From Micromonospora halophytica (GTDB lineage: Bacteria > Actinomycetota > Actinomycetes > Mycobacteriales > Micromonosporaceae), in contig NZ_FMDN01000027.1 in assembly GCF_900090245.1 (NCBI RefSeq), positions 1 to 62,529 on the forward strand: 62,529 nt of DNA, in the 5' to 3' direction. The position numbers and the translations under genes were made by a program. The notes under the pieces were generated by a model, which searched no databases, was not told the origin of the DNA, and saw nothing but the letters and a program-made list of their open reading frames with translations. This document shows, piece after piece, positions 51,186 through 59,836 of the stretch (its first letter is position 1; every line of letters starts with the position of its first letter).

Positions 51186-52702
51186 GTCGCGCTGGCCGCC
51201 GGCGCGATCGGTGTCGCCCCACCGGCGACCGCCGTGTCCGGCGACCCCGCCGTCGTCACCACCGACAAGGGCGCCGTCCGCGGCACCATCCAGGAGGGAC
51301 TGCGGTCCTTCCAGGGCATCCCGTACGCCGCGCCGCCCGGCCGCTGGACTTCACCAGAGCCCGCGACGCCCTGGCAGGGCGTACGCGACGCCACCCGGCC
51401 CGGCCCCGGCTGCGCCCAGCCCGTCGGCCTGCCCGTCGGCGTGCCCGGCGAGGCGGAGGACTGCCTGTACCTGAACGTCACCACGCCCGGCCACAAGGGC
51501 GACGACCTGCCGGTGATCGTGTGGATCCACGGCGGCAGCATGGTGTACGGCACCGGTGACATGTACGGGCCGAACCGCCTGGCCGCCGGCGCCGTCGTGG
51601 TGTCGATGAACTACCGCCTCGGCGTCATGTCGTTCCTGACCCACCCCGCCCTCGAAGCCGGCTCGACGTACGGCTCGGGCAGCTTCGCGATCGAGGACCA
51701 GCAGGCCGCGCTGCGCTGGGTGCGGTCCAACATCGACCGGTTCGGCGGCGACGCCGGCAACGTCACGATCATGGGCCAGTCCGGCGGCGGGTACGCGGTC
51801 TGCGACCACCTCGCCTCACCGGCATCGGCGGGCCGGCGATCATCCAGAGCGCGCCCTGCGCCACCGGCGGCTCCCGCACCCGCGCCGAGGCGGAGGCCGA
51901 CAGCGCCGCCGTGATCAGCGCAGTCGGCTGCGACGTCGCCGCCGACGTGGCCGCGTGCCTGCGGTCGTCCGACACCACGGTGGCGGAGCTGCTGGCGGCG
52001 TACGGGCCGTGGGGCGAGCCGCGCCCGGTCTCCGGCACGCCGCTGCTGCCGCTGAGCCCGGCGGAGGCGTTCCGCACCGGCCGGTTCCACCGCGTCCCCG
52101 TCCTCGTCGGCGTCAACCACGACGAGGAGAACGGCATGTACGCCGGCATGGAGATCAACGCGGGCGGGAAGCCCGTTCCCGCCGAGGCGTACGAGCCGAC
52201 GGTCCGCGAGCAGTACGGCGTCCACGCCGACGCGATCCTGGCCCGCTACCCCCTGTCGGCGTACGGCGACTCCGCCGGACTGGCGCTGTCGGCCATCGGC
52301 ACCGACCGGAACTGGGCGAATCCCACCTACGACACCGCGAAGCTGCTGTCGAAGTGGACGAAGACGTACATGTTCGAGTTCGCCGAGGAGGACACGCCGT
52401 GGTTCGTGGGCTACGACGAGCCGAGCTTCCCGTGGCGGGCCCAGCACATGGCCGAGCTGGCGTACCAGTTCGACCTGGCGATCTTCCCCGCGCTCACCGA
52501 GGCACAGGACCGGCTCGCCGACCGGCTGATCGGCGCCTGGACCCGGTTCGCCGCGGACGGCGACCCCAACGGTGGGCGTGACCGTGGCTGGCGGCGGTTC
52601 ACCGAGCGCCACCCACACGTCCACTCGCTGACCTCGGGCCCCTGGAAGCCGAGCGGGTTCACCCGCGACCACCGGTACGCGTTCTGGTCCGGGCTGAGCT
52701 GA
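51165..52702 (+). pseudogene. Type B carboxylesterase, frameshifted and 5'-fused
   Basis: Plus-strand carboxylesterase. The first part has a signal-like RALAGLAAVALAAGAIGVAPPATA, then GLRSFQGIPYAAPP, EDCLYLNVTTP, WIHGGSMVYGTG and the nucleophile region MGQSGGGYAV. Near 51820-51835 the frame breaks (homologues continue as AIIQSAP, found here in another frame). The rest follows from about 51835 to 52702, ending FTRDHRYAFWSGLS, with the late Glu/His elements present. The 5' end is fused to antisense TetR sequence, so the start is also lost. Confidence 0.75.
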
Positions 52703-52720
52703 CCCCGTACGTCGCCGTGA

Positions 52721-52753
52721 GCGGCCCCGGCACGCACCACGCGTCGGGGCCGC
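52721..52753. terminator. Terminator after the carboxylesterase
   Basis: GCGGCCCCG and CGGGGCCGC, perfect 9-base arms with a 15-base loop, just past the esterase stop. Confidence 0.6.
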
Positions 52754-52842
52754 CGCGCGTCTCCCGTCGGCCAGCCGCCAGCGGTCGCTCAGGATGAGCA
52801 GCACCGTCCGTTCCACTCCACCCCGCGCGGCGAGCCTGCGCC

Positions 52843-53175
52843 GGTCTGTACACCACAACCGTCACTGTCGCCGCGATCCGCTACGGCATTGCACGGCTGC
52901 CGGAGGGCCACCGCCGGGAATCGCTGCACCAGGCCGCCAACGAAGTCTTTGCCGCTTTCCCCCGCCAGGTGCTGTCCTTCGACCTCGCGGCAGCCGGTGC
53001 CTTTGCCGACGTGGTCGCCGGCCGGGAAAGGCTCGGCCACCCGATCGACGGGTTCGACGCCCAGATCGCCGCCATCTGCCGCACCCAAGTTGCCACTCTC
53101 GCCACCCGAAACACCAAGGACTTCACCGATACGGGCATCGAGGTCATCGATCCCTGGCAGGAGACGATTTCCTGA
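52843..53175 (+). pseudogene. PIN-domain (VapC/FitB-like) toxin, N-terminal part missing
   Basis: Codons GLYTTTVTVAAIRYGIARLPEGHRRESLHQAANEVFAAF ... IDGFDAQIAAICRTQVATLATRNTKDFTDTGIEVIDPW match the second two thirds of a VapC/FitB PIN toxin, with the late Asp and NTKDF motif. The first acidic strand (usually LLDTNV) and any antitoxin gene are absent. Decayed. Confidence 0.7.
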
Positions 53176-53466
53176 AGCGCTCAGCGCTCAGCGCCAAGCG
53201 CCCGAGCGACCGCCGACACGATTCGACCCGGTCGAGGGTGCCTTCGCCGAGGGCAGCGCCGGCACCGGTCAGCAGTTGGTCGAGCTGGGCCAGGTGGGCC
53301 AGCGTCGTGGCCACCATCGCCCGGTACGCCGCCGACATCGAAGTCGTTGGTCCCGGCGAACTGACCAGCTCGGCATCGAGGCCAGGTCGTGGAGTGGGCC
53401 GCCAGGGACTCGGAACCTGAACCTATGGATTGCCGGCGAGCCGGCCGGATGGGATGCCGTGCGAGG
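53176..53466. other. Gene-poor stretch with a possible remnant
   Basis: No clear gene. On the minus strand 53338-53144 there is a 64-codon frame (MSAAYRAMVATTLAHLAQLDQLLTG...) with good codon bias and helical character, possibly a fragment of a larger lost gene. It overlaps the end of the toxin remnant by 32 bases. Confidence 0.3.
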
Positions 53467-53775
53467 TCATCCGGGCTGCTCGCGTCCGTCTCGGCCCGGT
53501 TCGGCTGGCGCGGTTGCTGTACTTCGCTGCTGTACTGCTGGCGTCGCCTCGTCGGCTTCCCGGGTCCAGCCGAGGATCCTGTGGTGTAGTGCGCCGGCTG
53601 GCGTCCAGGGCATGTCTTCGGTGGCTTGGACGAGGTAGGAGCCGAGGTAGAGGGCCAGCGACACCGGGGCGTCGGCGTACTCCGCCTGCAGCTCGCGCTT
53701 CCGGGTGGGGCAGGGCCAGGGCAGGTCGCAGCCTCCGCAGCTCCAGATCGGCATGACGGGGCCGTGGGTGGTCAC
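53467..53775 (-). CDS. Small accessory protein with Cys motif
   Basis: A 102-aa protein starting at GTG, overlapping the preceding small gene (GTGA). The start has MPIWSCGGCDLPWPCPTRKRELQAEY, with CxxC and a later Cys typical of a short family frequent near XRE regulators in Micromonospora and Streptomyces. Its tail is low-complexity. Function unknown. Confidence 0.6.
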   Translation of the reverse strand: MTTHGPVMPIWSCGGCDLPWPCPTRKRELQAEYADAPVSLALYLGSYLVQATEDMPWTPAGALHHRILGWTREADEATPAVQQRSTATAPAEPGRDGREQPG

Positions 53776-53951
53776 CGTTCACTCTCCAGGAAGCGAGCGG
53801 TGATCGTCTGGGCCTGCCGGCTGGTTGCCCAATCCACCTGCCAGCACGGGTACGGCGTCAGCCGTGACCACCAGGCGCGGCAGCCGACGCACATGCCATC
53901 GAGCCCTCGCACGTGTACGGACAGGATCGCCTGTTCCTGGTCGTCTTTCAC
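53772..53951 (-). CDS. Small Cys-containing accessory protein
   Basis: A 59-aa protein starting at GTG (VKDDQEQAILSVHVRGLDG). It contains MCVGCRAWW and a later PCWQVDWA, which is a Zn- or Fe-like Cys pattern. It overlaps the genes before and after by 4 bases, so its reality is supported by gene layout. No known function. Confidence 0.6.
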   Translation of the reverse strand: MKDDQEQAILSVHVRGLDGMCVGCRAWWSRLTPYPCWQVDWATSRQAQTITARFLESER

Positions 53952-54160
53952 TGCGTCTCCTCGCCCGGCCAGTGGCCACGGTTGATAGGGATGCGGTACC
54001 GGGCATGGCAGGGCAGGTCAGCTCCACAGCGGCAAACTTGTCGCCACTTCCGCCAGGACCACACCGGCCGGTGCCGGCGAGCCAGGGTGAGGGCGACCGT
54101 GACCAGGTACTCCTCATACGCCACCCGCCGCCCAGCCGGCGACAGCTCAACTCTGGCCAT
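53948..54160 (-). CDS. Small basic Cys-containing accessory protein
   Basis: A 70-aa protein from ATG 54160 (MARVELSPAGRRVAYEEYLVTVALTLARRHRPVWSW). It has CRCGADLPCHARYRIPINRGHW near the C-terminus. It overlaps the gene upstream by 14 bases and the one downstream by 4. Unknown function; part of a four-gene run divergent from an XRE regulator. Confidence 0.6.
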   Translation of the reverse strand: MARVELSPAGRRVAYEEYLVTVALTLARRHRPVWSWRKWRQVCRCGADLPCHARYRIPINRGHWPGEETQ

Positions 54161-54317
54161 GACGCCACCGTCGATCCGGCACCGCCTGCGTGATCTCCTC
54201 CACCGGTATCCGATCCGCGTCAGCCTCGGCGAGAACCCGCCGCTTGGCCGCCTCTCGCTCGGCCGCCTGGATCTGCTCGCCCCGGCAGACCGCCGGCTCG
54301 TCGCCATTGCTCGGCAT
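54147..54317 (-). CDS. Small acidic/helical accessory protein
   Basis: A 56-aa protein from ATG 54317, chosen because GGAGGTGGGG precedes it. The sequence MPSNGDEPAVCRGEQIQAAEREAAKRRVLAEAD looks like one charged helix. First of four overlapping small genes reading away from the XRE regulator. Confidence 0.5.
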   Translation of the reverse strand: MPSNGDEPAVCRGEQIQAAEREAAKRRVLAEADADRIPVEEITQAVPDRRWRHGQS

Positions 54318-54407
54318 CCCCACCTCCGTCACCGATACGTGACGGCAGGCCAGCCGTCGCAGATCCACAATGACGTTGGGATGTCACCGACTGCGACGGC
54401 ACACGGA

Positions 54408-54456
54408 GCGACAATTCGGCTATCTTGTCGGCGACATTAAGGCGACATAGCGCTAT
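54408..54456. promoter_or_regulatory. Operator-like repeats between the XRE gene and the small-gene run
   Basis: Three GCGACA[AT]T-like boxes (54408, 54431, 54442), two of them matched by TGTCG on the other strand to form inverted repeats: CGACAA-n10-TTGTCG and TGTCGGCGACA. The palindrome ATAGCGCTAT (54447-54456) follows, 10 bases before the XRE start codon. A likely autoregulatory site for the divergent pair. Confidence 0.5.
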
Positions 54457-54466
54457 CGTGACGGTC

Positions 54467-55216
54467 ATGGCAGCCCTCAACACCGCCCTGCGCGCCGTCC
54501 GTACCGGAATGCGCATGAGCCAGGACGACTTCGCTCGCGCGCTCCAAGCCGCTGGCCACCGCGTCGGCGAGCCCAACGATGCCAACAAGAGACTCGTCCA
54601 GCGATGGGAGTCCGGCGCGATCGCTGCGCCGCGCCCCGTCTACGCTCGCGCGTTGGAAGTCGTCACCGGCCTACCCATCTCGCTGCTGGGATTCGCCGCG
54701 GTACCCGGCGAGCATGTCGCCGACGATGAACATGGTGGCCATGACCTGACATCTCCTATGTCCAGCCTGGCCACCCCGACGCCAACGTCCAAGCCCGCCG
54801 CGATCCACAGGTCGTACGAGGGCGTGTGGCTCAGTCGCTACCAGTACTACTCCAGCAGTCGAGGGGACTCCTTCGCCGGGCAGCACTTCGTCGTAATGCT
54901 CCAGCACGGCGACAGACTGACCGCTCGCAGCCTGCCTGGCTCGGCGGCATCGTCTCTGTCGCTGGACCTGACCCTGGACGGTGCCGTTGTCACCGGCACG
55001 TGGGTGGAGCAGACCGACCCAGCCGGCTACTACAGGGGCGCCCGGTATCACGGTGCAATCCAACTCCTGGCCGAGCCGACCGGTCGGCGGATGGCCGGAA
55101 AGTGGGTCGGTTTCGGCAAGGACATGGACGTGAACACCGGCCCGTGGGAACTCGTCTTCCGTGACTCCTCAACCTCGAAGGCGACGCTCGACCGGTACAA
55201 CACATCGGCGACGTAG
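54467..55216 (+). CDS. XRE-like helix-turn-helix regulator with extra C-terminal domain
   Basis: A 249-aa protein. The N-terminus (residues about 1-65: LRAVRTGMRMSQDDFARALQAAGHRVGEPNDANKRLVQRWESGA) is an XRE-type DNA-binding domain. After a Thr/Pro linker, residues about 105-249 form a beta-rich domain (YEGVWLSRYQYYSSSRGDSFAGQHFVVMLQHGDRLTARSLPG ... RMAGKWVGFGKDMDVNTGPWELV) found behind such regulators in accessory loci. ATG 54467 is chosen. It controls the divergent small genes by inference. Confidence 0.82.
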   Translation: MAALNTALRAVRTGMRMSQDDFARALQAAGHRVGEPNDANKRLVQRWESGAIAAPRPVYARALEVVTGLPISLLGFAAVPGEHVADDEHGGHDLTSPMSSLATPTPTSKPAAIHRSYEGVWLSRYQYYSSSRGDSFAGQHFVVMLQHGDRLTARSLPGSAASSLSLDLTLDGAVVTGTWVEQTDPAGYYRGARYHGAIQLLAEPTGRRMAGKWVGFGKDMDVNTGPWELVFRDSSTSKATLDRYNTSAT

Positions 55217-55577
55217 CGCACTGCTGCCCAGGAGCCTTCGACCTCTCCCATGCAAGCTCTGGGTGCTCCCTATGGCGGTGTCTACCCACGCTCGTCACCT
55301 CGGGCGCTCGTCCGTAGGTCATTGTCGCCGGTGTCGTGAGCGAGCCCTTGCTGTCAGCTGCCCTTGACATGATCGAGTGCAGGCACGTGGTAGGGCGTTC
55401 GCTCACGATCCCCTGACTCGTCCTTCTACTCGTTGCAGGCAAACCACCAGCATCCAACCGCCCTCTTCAACGAGCGGGGCTCTCGGATCACGGTTGGCAC
55501 CTTACGTCTGGCAAACTTGCGTCCATGGCGACCATCGAGACAGCGGGCTCTCCGAAGTCCGCTCACAGACGAAACGC
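55217..55577 (+). promoter_or_regulatory. Upstream region of the methyltransferase system
   Basis: A region of 361 bases between the XRE gene and the chosen methyltransferase start. The frame of the latter is open back to 55377 but its codons look non-coding. Base composition falls here from the local high GC, marking the left edge of the low-GC block. Promoters not pinned down. Confidence 0.35.
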
Positions 55578-57404
55578 ATGAGGATTTCGGTTGATGACCA
55601 TCGCCAAACGGAGGGTCCCGTCGTCGGAACCACCGGTCGCCAGCTCGCGCCTAGACACCAGAGCAACCCCTCTGAGGATGAACGGCTGGTGCGCCGGCTA
55701 GCCTCCTGGTGCCGTGCCAACAGCCGGGAAGCGAGCCTCGCAGCTCAAGTGCCGGGGCCAAACGCGACGGAACAAGCGCAGTTAGCAGCACTAGGCGGCG
55801 TCTCAAGGTCTCTGATGGGGCCCTTAGCGGATGGCGCTGGGCCCCTACTGCCTCGGGCCGTCGCTGAATGGGCTGCTGATACCCCTCTACTGCCTCCCGA
55901 ACTTCTTGAGCCGCTGAAGGCTAGCCTAGGCCGTCGAGTGGATCCCCTGGCGCTCTTGTACGAGCGGTTGGTTGCAGCGCCCCGACGTCGACCGCTCGGG
56001 ACATTCTTCACCCCGCCTGACATCTCAAGCTACATGCAGAAGCTCGTCGAGCAGCGCATTCCCCGCCCACCAATGGCGGTCATCGACCCGGGCGCGGGCG
56101 TGGGGGCTTTTACCCGAGCAGCACTTGAGGCATGGCCGGATGCTCGCATTCATGCCGTCGACATTAACGTCGCAACACTCGGCCTGCTTGCAGCCACCCC
56201 GCAGATTACCGCAAGCCTGCCTAACCAAGTTTCCCTTCACCATGCCGACTTCCTGGATTGGACGTTGCGCGAGTTGCCTGCGGTTCCGGGGCCACGGCTA
56301 ATCTGGGGCAACCCCCCCTACACAAGACATCAAGGGCTGGCCCGCGAAGCTAAAGCGCTAGCGAAGAAAGCCTCGGGTGATTTGGCGCCAGGTGGCCGAG
56401 CGGGACTGTCGACATATTTCTTGGCAGCATCACTCGCACATCTAGATCCCGCCGATAGTCTCTGCCTCCTACTGCCCTCTAACTGGCTCGAAGCGGATTA
56501 CGCGAGGAATCTTCGGCGCTACCTGTGGAACGCTAAGGAGCGACCGGTAGAACTCCACATTTTTCCCCACGCCTTGAACCTATTCCCCATTGCCTCTGTC
56601 GCGGCAATGGTTCTCTGGGTCGGGCCGGCAAACTCAACCGTTAACAAATTACACGTCATACGCTTGAAGGGCGAGCTAGGTTCGGGGTTTTACCGGGCAA
56701 CGTCCCAAGATGTTCGGCGAGAAGGGGCCCCACCGAAAAGCTTCCTCTTCGTCACCAGCAGCCATTCAAAACTACGCCAGAAGACCGTCCCGCTAGCTTC
56801 GATCGCCCACATACGGAGAGGCGTTGCAACGGGATGTAACCAGTTCTTCCTACTGACGGACGAACAAGTAGCGAAGTTGCCCGGCACCGCATACGTTCCA
56901 GCGGCAACCAGGCTCCGTGACATCCCGACCGACCACCTAGACGAAACAGCGCACGACACCATGGGGGATCAGGGATTACGTAGGTGGCTCCTATGGCTAA
57001 GCGAACAGGACACGAGCGATCCGATTGTTCACCAATTACTTGAACAGGGTAAGCTCAAAGGCGTTCCTGATGCGTACCTTTGCAGAGCCCGAAACCCTTG
57101 GTACGCCGTTGAGAGAATCCCCGCACCGGATTTGCTGTTCGGGCCGATGTCAAAGGGACGATTTCGGCTCATCTTAAACTCTGTGAAGGCAATTCCCACC
57201 AACACCTTTTACGGTATCAGAATTCGTCGTGCACCCAGAACAGTTGAGTCCATTGCGTTATTGGCATCCTGGATCAGTGGCCCTGCGGGACAGGATGCCC
57301 TAGCCAATGCGTCACGGCAGCACGGCAGCGGCACGCTGAAGATCGAGCCGCGGGACCTTGCTGACCTTCAGATCCCGATCCAGATTGCTCAAGCTCTGGA
57401 CTGA
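55578..57404 (+). CDS. N6-adenine-type DNA methyltransferase with C-terminal target-recognition region
   Basis: A 608-aa protein (from ATG 55578). The methylase core starts at about 140: GTFFTPPDISSYMQKLVEQR, then motif I DPGAGVGAF (about 170), AVDIN and motif IV WGNPPYTRHQG (NPPY at about 245), which fits an amino-methyltransferase acting on adenine. The second half (IAHIRRGVATGCNQFFLLTDEQVAKLP ...) resembles a TaqI/Eco57I-like specificity domain. Composition is lower GC than the core genome, with TTA Leu codons (e.g. 57036). It leads the block of GHKL, receiver and PIN genes, which makes it the modification part of a restriction/defence locus by inference. No nuclease motif is seen within it. 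Confidence 0.82.
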   Translation: MRISVDDHRQTEGPVVGTTGRQLAPRHQSNPSEDERLVRRLASWCRANSREASLAAQVPGPNATEQAQLAALGGVSRSLMGPLADGAGPLLPRAVAEWAADTPLLPPELLEPLKASLGRRVDPLALLYERLVAAPRRRPLGTFFTPPDISSYMQKLVEQRIPRPPMAVIDPGAGVGAFTRAALEAWPDARIHAVDINVATLGLLAATPQITASLPNQVSLHHADFLDWTLRELPAVPGPRLIWGNPPYTRHQGLAREAKALAKKASGDLAPGGRAGLSTYFLAASLAHLDPADSLCLLLPSNWLEADYARNLRRYLWNAKERPVELHIFPHALNLFPIASVAAMVLWVGPANSTVNKLHVIRLKGELGSGFYRATSQDVRREGAPPKSFLFVTSSHSKLRQKTVPLASIAHIRRGVATGCNQFFLLTDEQVAKLPGTAYVPAATRLRDIPTDHLDETAHDTMGDQGLRRWLLWLSEQDTSDPIVHQLLEQGKLKGVPDAYLCRARNPWYAVERIPAPDLLFGPMSKGRFRLILNSVKAIPTNTFYGIRIRRAPRTVESIALLASWISGPAGQDALANASRQHGSGTLKIEPRDLADLQIPIQIAQALD

Positions 57405-57451
57405 GCGTAGTCCTAACGCTACGCTCGGCCTTTCACGGGAAGGAGTACGCG

Positions 57452-59836
57452 TTGGCGCTCAACGAGACCCAGGAGTCTTTCGGGTTCTCAGTCGACACCC
57501 ACTTGTTTCGGGAGCTGGGCGAGCTCCTTGTCGGCCGCGATAGTACTGCCCTGATTGAGTTGGTAAAGAACGCATATGACGCCGATGCCACGGTGGTCAC
57601 GGTCCGAGGCGAGGACCTACGAGGGCCGAATGGGCGAATAGTTGTAAGTGACAACGGGGTGGGCATGACCCCTGACGTTTTCCGGGGTGCCTTCCTTCGA
57701 ATCGCGGGGCGCTATAAAGAAAAGGGAAGCAAACAAAGCCCGCTGTATGGGCGACATTACACTGGGGCAAAAGGCGTCGGAAGACTCAGCGCCCACAAAC
57801 TCGCTCGCAAGCTTGTGGTCAACTCAGTACCCCGAAACCTTGCCGGCAATGACCTTAGAGGTGTGCAGGCAACGATTGACTGGCAGAAGCTGGAGGAGGA
57901 GTACGAGACCTTCGACGACGCACGTCAAGGGCTCGACGTCCGCACTTTCCCGGTAACACCCCAGCATTCCTACGGGACACGACTTCAGCTCGAAAGACTA
58001 CGCCGCAGATGGACCGGCGCCGCTCTCTCAAGCTTCGTTTCTCAGATCTCGTCATGCACGCCACCAATCGAGCTCACGCAAGGGCCGCCACCAAGCCTCT
58101 TCTCATCAAGCGATTTGTTCGATGACTTCGTTGTTTCGTCGCGTACACCTGAGGACCCGGGGTTCCGAATCAAGTTTGAAGGCGACCTTAACGCGGGGGA
58201 GGATCTATGGCCGCAACTCCTAGAGCAGACTGGCTGGCTGGTAGAAATCAGAGCTAAGCCAGAGGGCGTTGAGTTTAACATTCAGCCTTCCCTGGGGCAG
58301 GTATCCAGCAAGCATGGTGGTCGCGACTACCAGCTCCGCCGCGAGCACCCCGATCCGCATGCAGGGCCGTTCTTTTCGGCTCGAATATATGCGAGAGTTG
58401 GTCAAGTACGCGGGATCGGAGCGAGATCGTCCTCACTGCGAAAGTTCGCACGCACATCTCGCGGCGTGCGAGTATACGTCGAAGGGTTTCGTGTTCTGCC
58501 TTATGGCGATCAGGGCGATGATTGGCTGAACCTGGATCGCGACTACGCACGCAGAGAGCGTGAGTTTTCTATCGAGTTGGATGATGCATCGAGCCGCCTG
58601 CTCATGCCGGTTGAGAGAGAAGCCTACTTCAATCAGGGCAACGATCAGTACGTCGGTGCCGTTTTTATGACTGCTGCCGGCGCTTCCCCGTTGCGCCCCG
58701 TAGTGAATCGCGAAGGGTTTGTCCAAGACGCGGCGTTCGAAGTACTGCGCGAGCTAGTCCGAAACGGCGTCGATTTGTTGACCCGCGTGAGGGCGTCCCA
58801 TGCTCGTGCTGAGCAATCAGCCCGCTTGAACACGATACGTCGCGAGCTTTCTCCACCGCAGGCGCCGCCAGCCGCACCATCGACCGGTCACCAAATACAG
58901 CAATCCTCAAGTTCAACTATTGCTGAACCGGCTGACTCCTCCTCCGATGAGACTAGCGATGGTCTCTCCTTGCCAATTTCGATCACTCGCCGCGAGATCC
59001 GCACTCTTAAGGTAGAACTAGGCGCAAACAGCGACGTCGCGCCTCGACTAGCCCTCATCGAGAAGGCAATCGATTACATCGAGGAAGCCCAGCGTGGGGA
59101 CGAGGTCAGAGCGACGCTGCAAATTCTGGCTGGCGTTGGCCTTCAGTTGGCTGCATTCGTGCATGACATCAACGGTATCCTCGGACTAGCCCAGGCGATT
59201 CGAACAATTGCTTTGGCTGTTGCTGGCGAGGATGACCAAAGAAGACGCGGTGAATTGCTTGCCGACTTGGAAAAAGCTACAGACGAGCTCGTGCAGTCAC
59301 TAAGCCGCCAAAGCAGTTACCTAGTAGAGGTGGTTGGCCCTGATGCGAGAAGGCGTCGGCGACGCATCCCCTACCCGGCGGCAATTGAGCCCAGCCTCCG
59401 CCTTCTCGCCACAACACTTATGGAGCGCCGAATTGAGGTGGTGCAGCAGGTCGACCAGAGCGCTCGAACCCCGCCGGTGTTCCCAGCGGAGATAACCATC
59501 ATCCTAACCAACGTTCTTACGAATGCGGTTAAGGCTGCGGGCGAGAAGGGCCGAATTCTCATTTCTGCTACACCGGGCGAAGATGGCGGCTTGGTGCTGA
59601 GAGTTGAGAACACTGGGGTCCAAGTCGATCTCGACCAATCGGAGCGTTGGTTCCGCCCGTTCGAGTCCACCACCACGGAGGTCGACACCGTGCTTGGACA
59701 AGGGATGGGAATGGGGCTCCCGATTGTGCGACGGCTGGTCGCTGAGTACAACGGAAGCGCAAGGTTCGTCGCACCAACGAGCGAATACAAAACCGCCATT
59801 GAAGTCAGAATACCCGGCCGGAGGACAGGTCAGTGA
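57452..59836 (+). CDS. Double GHKL ATPase: HSP90/MORC-like N-terminal module plus histidine-kinase-like C-terminal module
   Basis: A 794-aa protein starting at TTG with GGAAGGAG upstream. The N-terminal GHKL site has ELVKNAYDADA (N-box, Glu36 and Asn40), DNGVGM (67-72) and GAKGVGR (105-111), as in HSP90/MutL/MORC ATPases, followed by about 280 aa of beta/alpha region. The C-terminal part has AFVHDINGILGL (H-box, His571), then LTNVLTNAVKAA (N-box, about 687-691), ENTG and GQGMGMGLPIV (G-box, about 749-759). So it reads as a chaperone-like ATPase fused to a kinase core. It overlaps the receiver gene by 4 bases (GTGA). Confidence 0.85.
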   Translation: MALNETQESFGFSVDTHLFRELGELLVGRDSTALIELVKNAYDADATVVTVRGEDLRGPNGRIVVSDNGVGMTPDVFRGAFLRIAGRYKEKGSKQSPLYGRHYTGAKGVGRLSAHKLARKLVVNSVPRNLAGNDLRGVQATIDWQKLEEEYETFDDARQGLDVRTFPVTPQHSYGTRLQLERLRRRWTGAALSSFVSQISSCTPPIELTQGPPPSLFSSSDLFDDFVVSSRTPEDPGFRIKFEGDLNAGEDLWPQLLEQTGWLVEIRAKPEGVEFNIQPSLGQVSSKHGGRDYQLRREHPDPHAGPFFSARIYARVGQVRGIGARSSSLRKFARTSRGVRVYVEGFRVLPYGDQGDDWLNLDRDYARREREFSIELDDASSRLLMPVEREAYFNQGNDQYVGAVFMTAAGASPLRPVVNREGFVQDAAFEVLRELVRNGVDLLTRVRASHARAEQSARLNTIRRELSPPQAPPAAPSTGHQIQQSSSSTIAEPADSSSDETSDGLSLPISITRREIRTLKVELGANSDVAPRLALIEKAIDYIEEAQRGDEVRATLQILAGVGLQLAAFVHDINGILGLAQAIRTIALAVAGEDDQRRRGELLADLEKATDELVQSLSRQSSYLVEVVGPDARRRRRRIPYPAAIEPSLRLLATTLMERRIEVVQQVDQSARTPPVFPAEITIILTNVLTNAVKAAGEKGRILISATPGEDGGLVLRVENTGVQVDLDQSERWFRPFESTTTEVDTVLGQGMGMGLPIVRRLVAEYNGSARFVAPTSEYKTAIEVRIPGRRTGQ

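Noticed and set aside
55377..55577. Methyltransferase start at GTG 55377
   Set aside because: The 67 extra codons have no codon bias and no domain character; ATG 55578 fits better, although its ribosome site is weak and the true start is uncertain.
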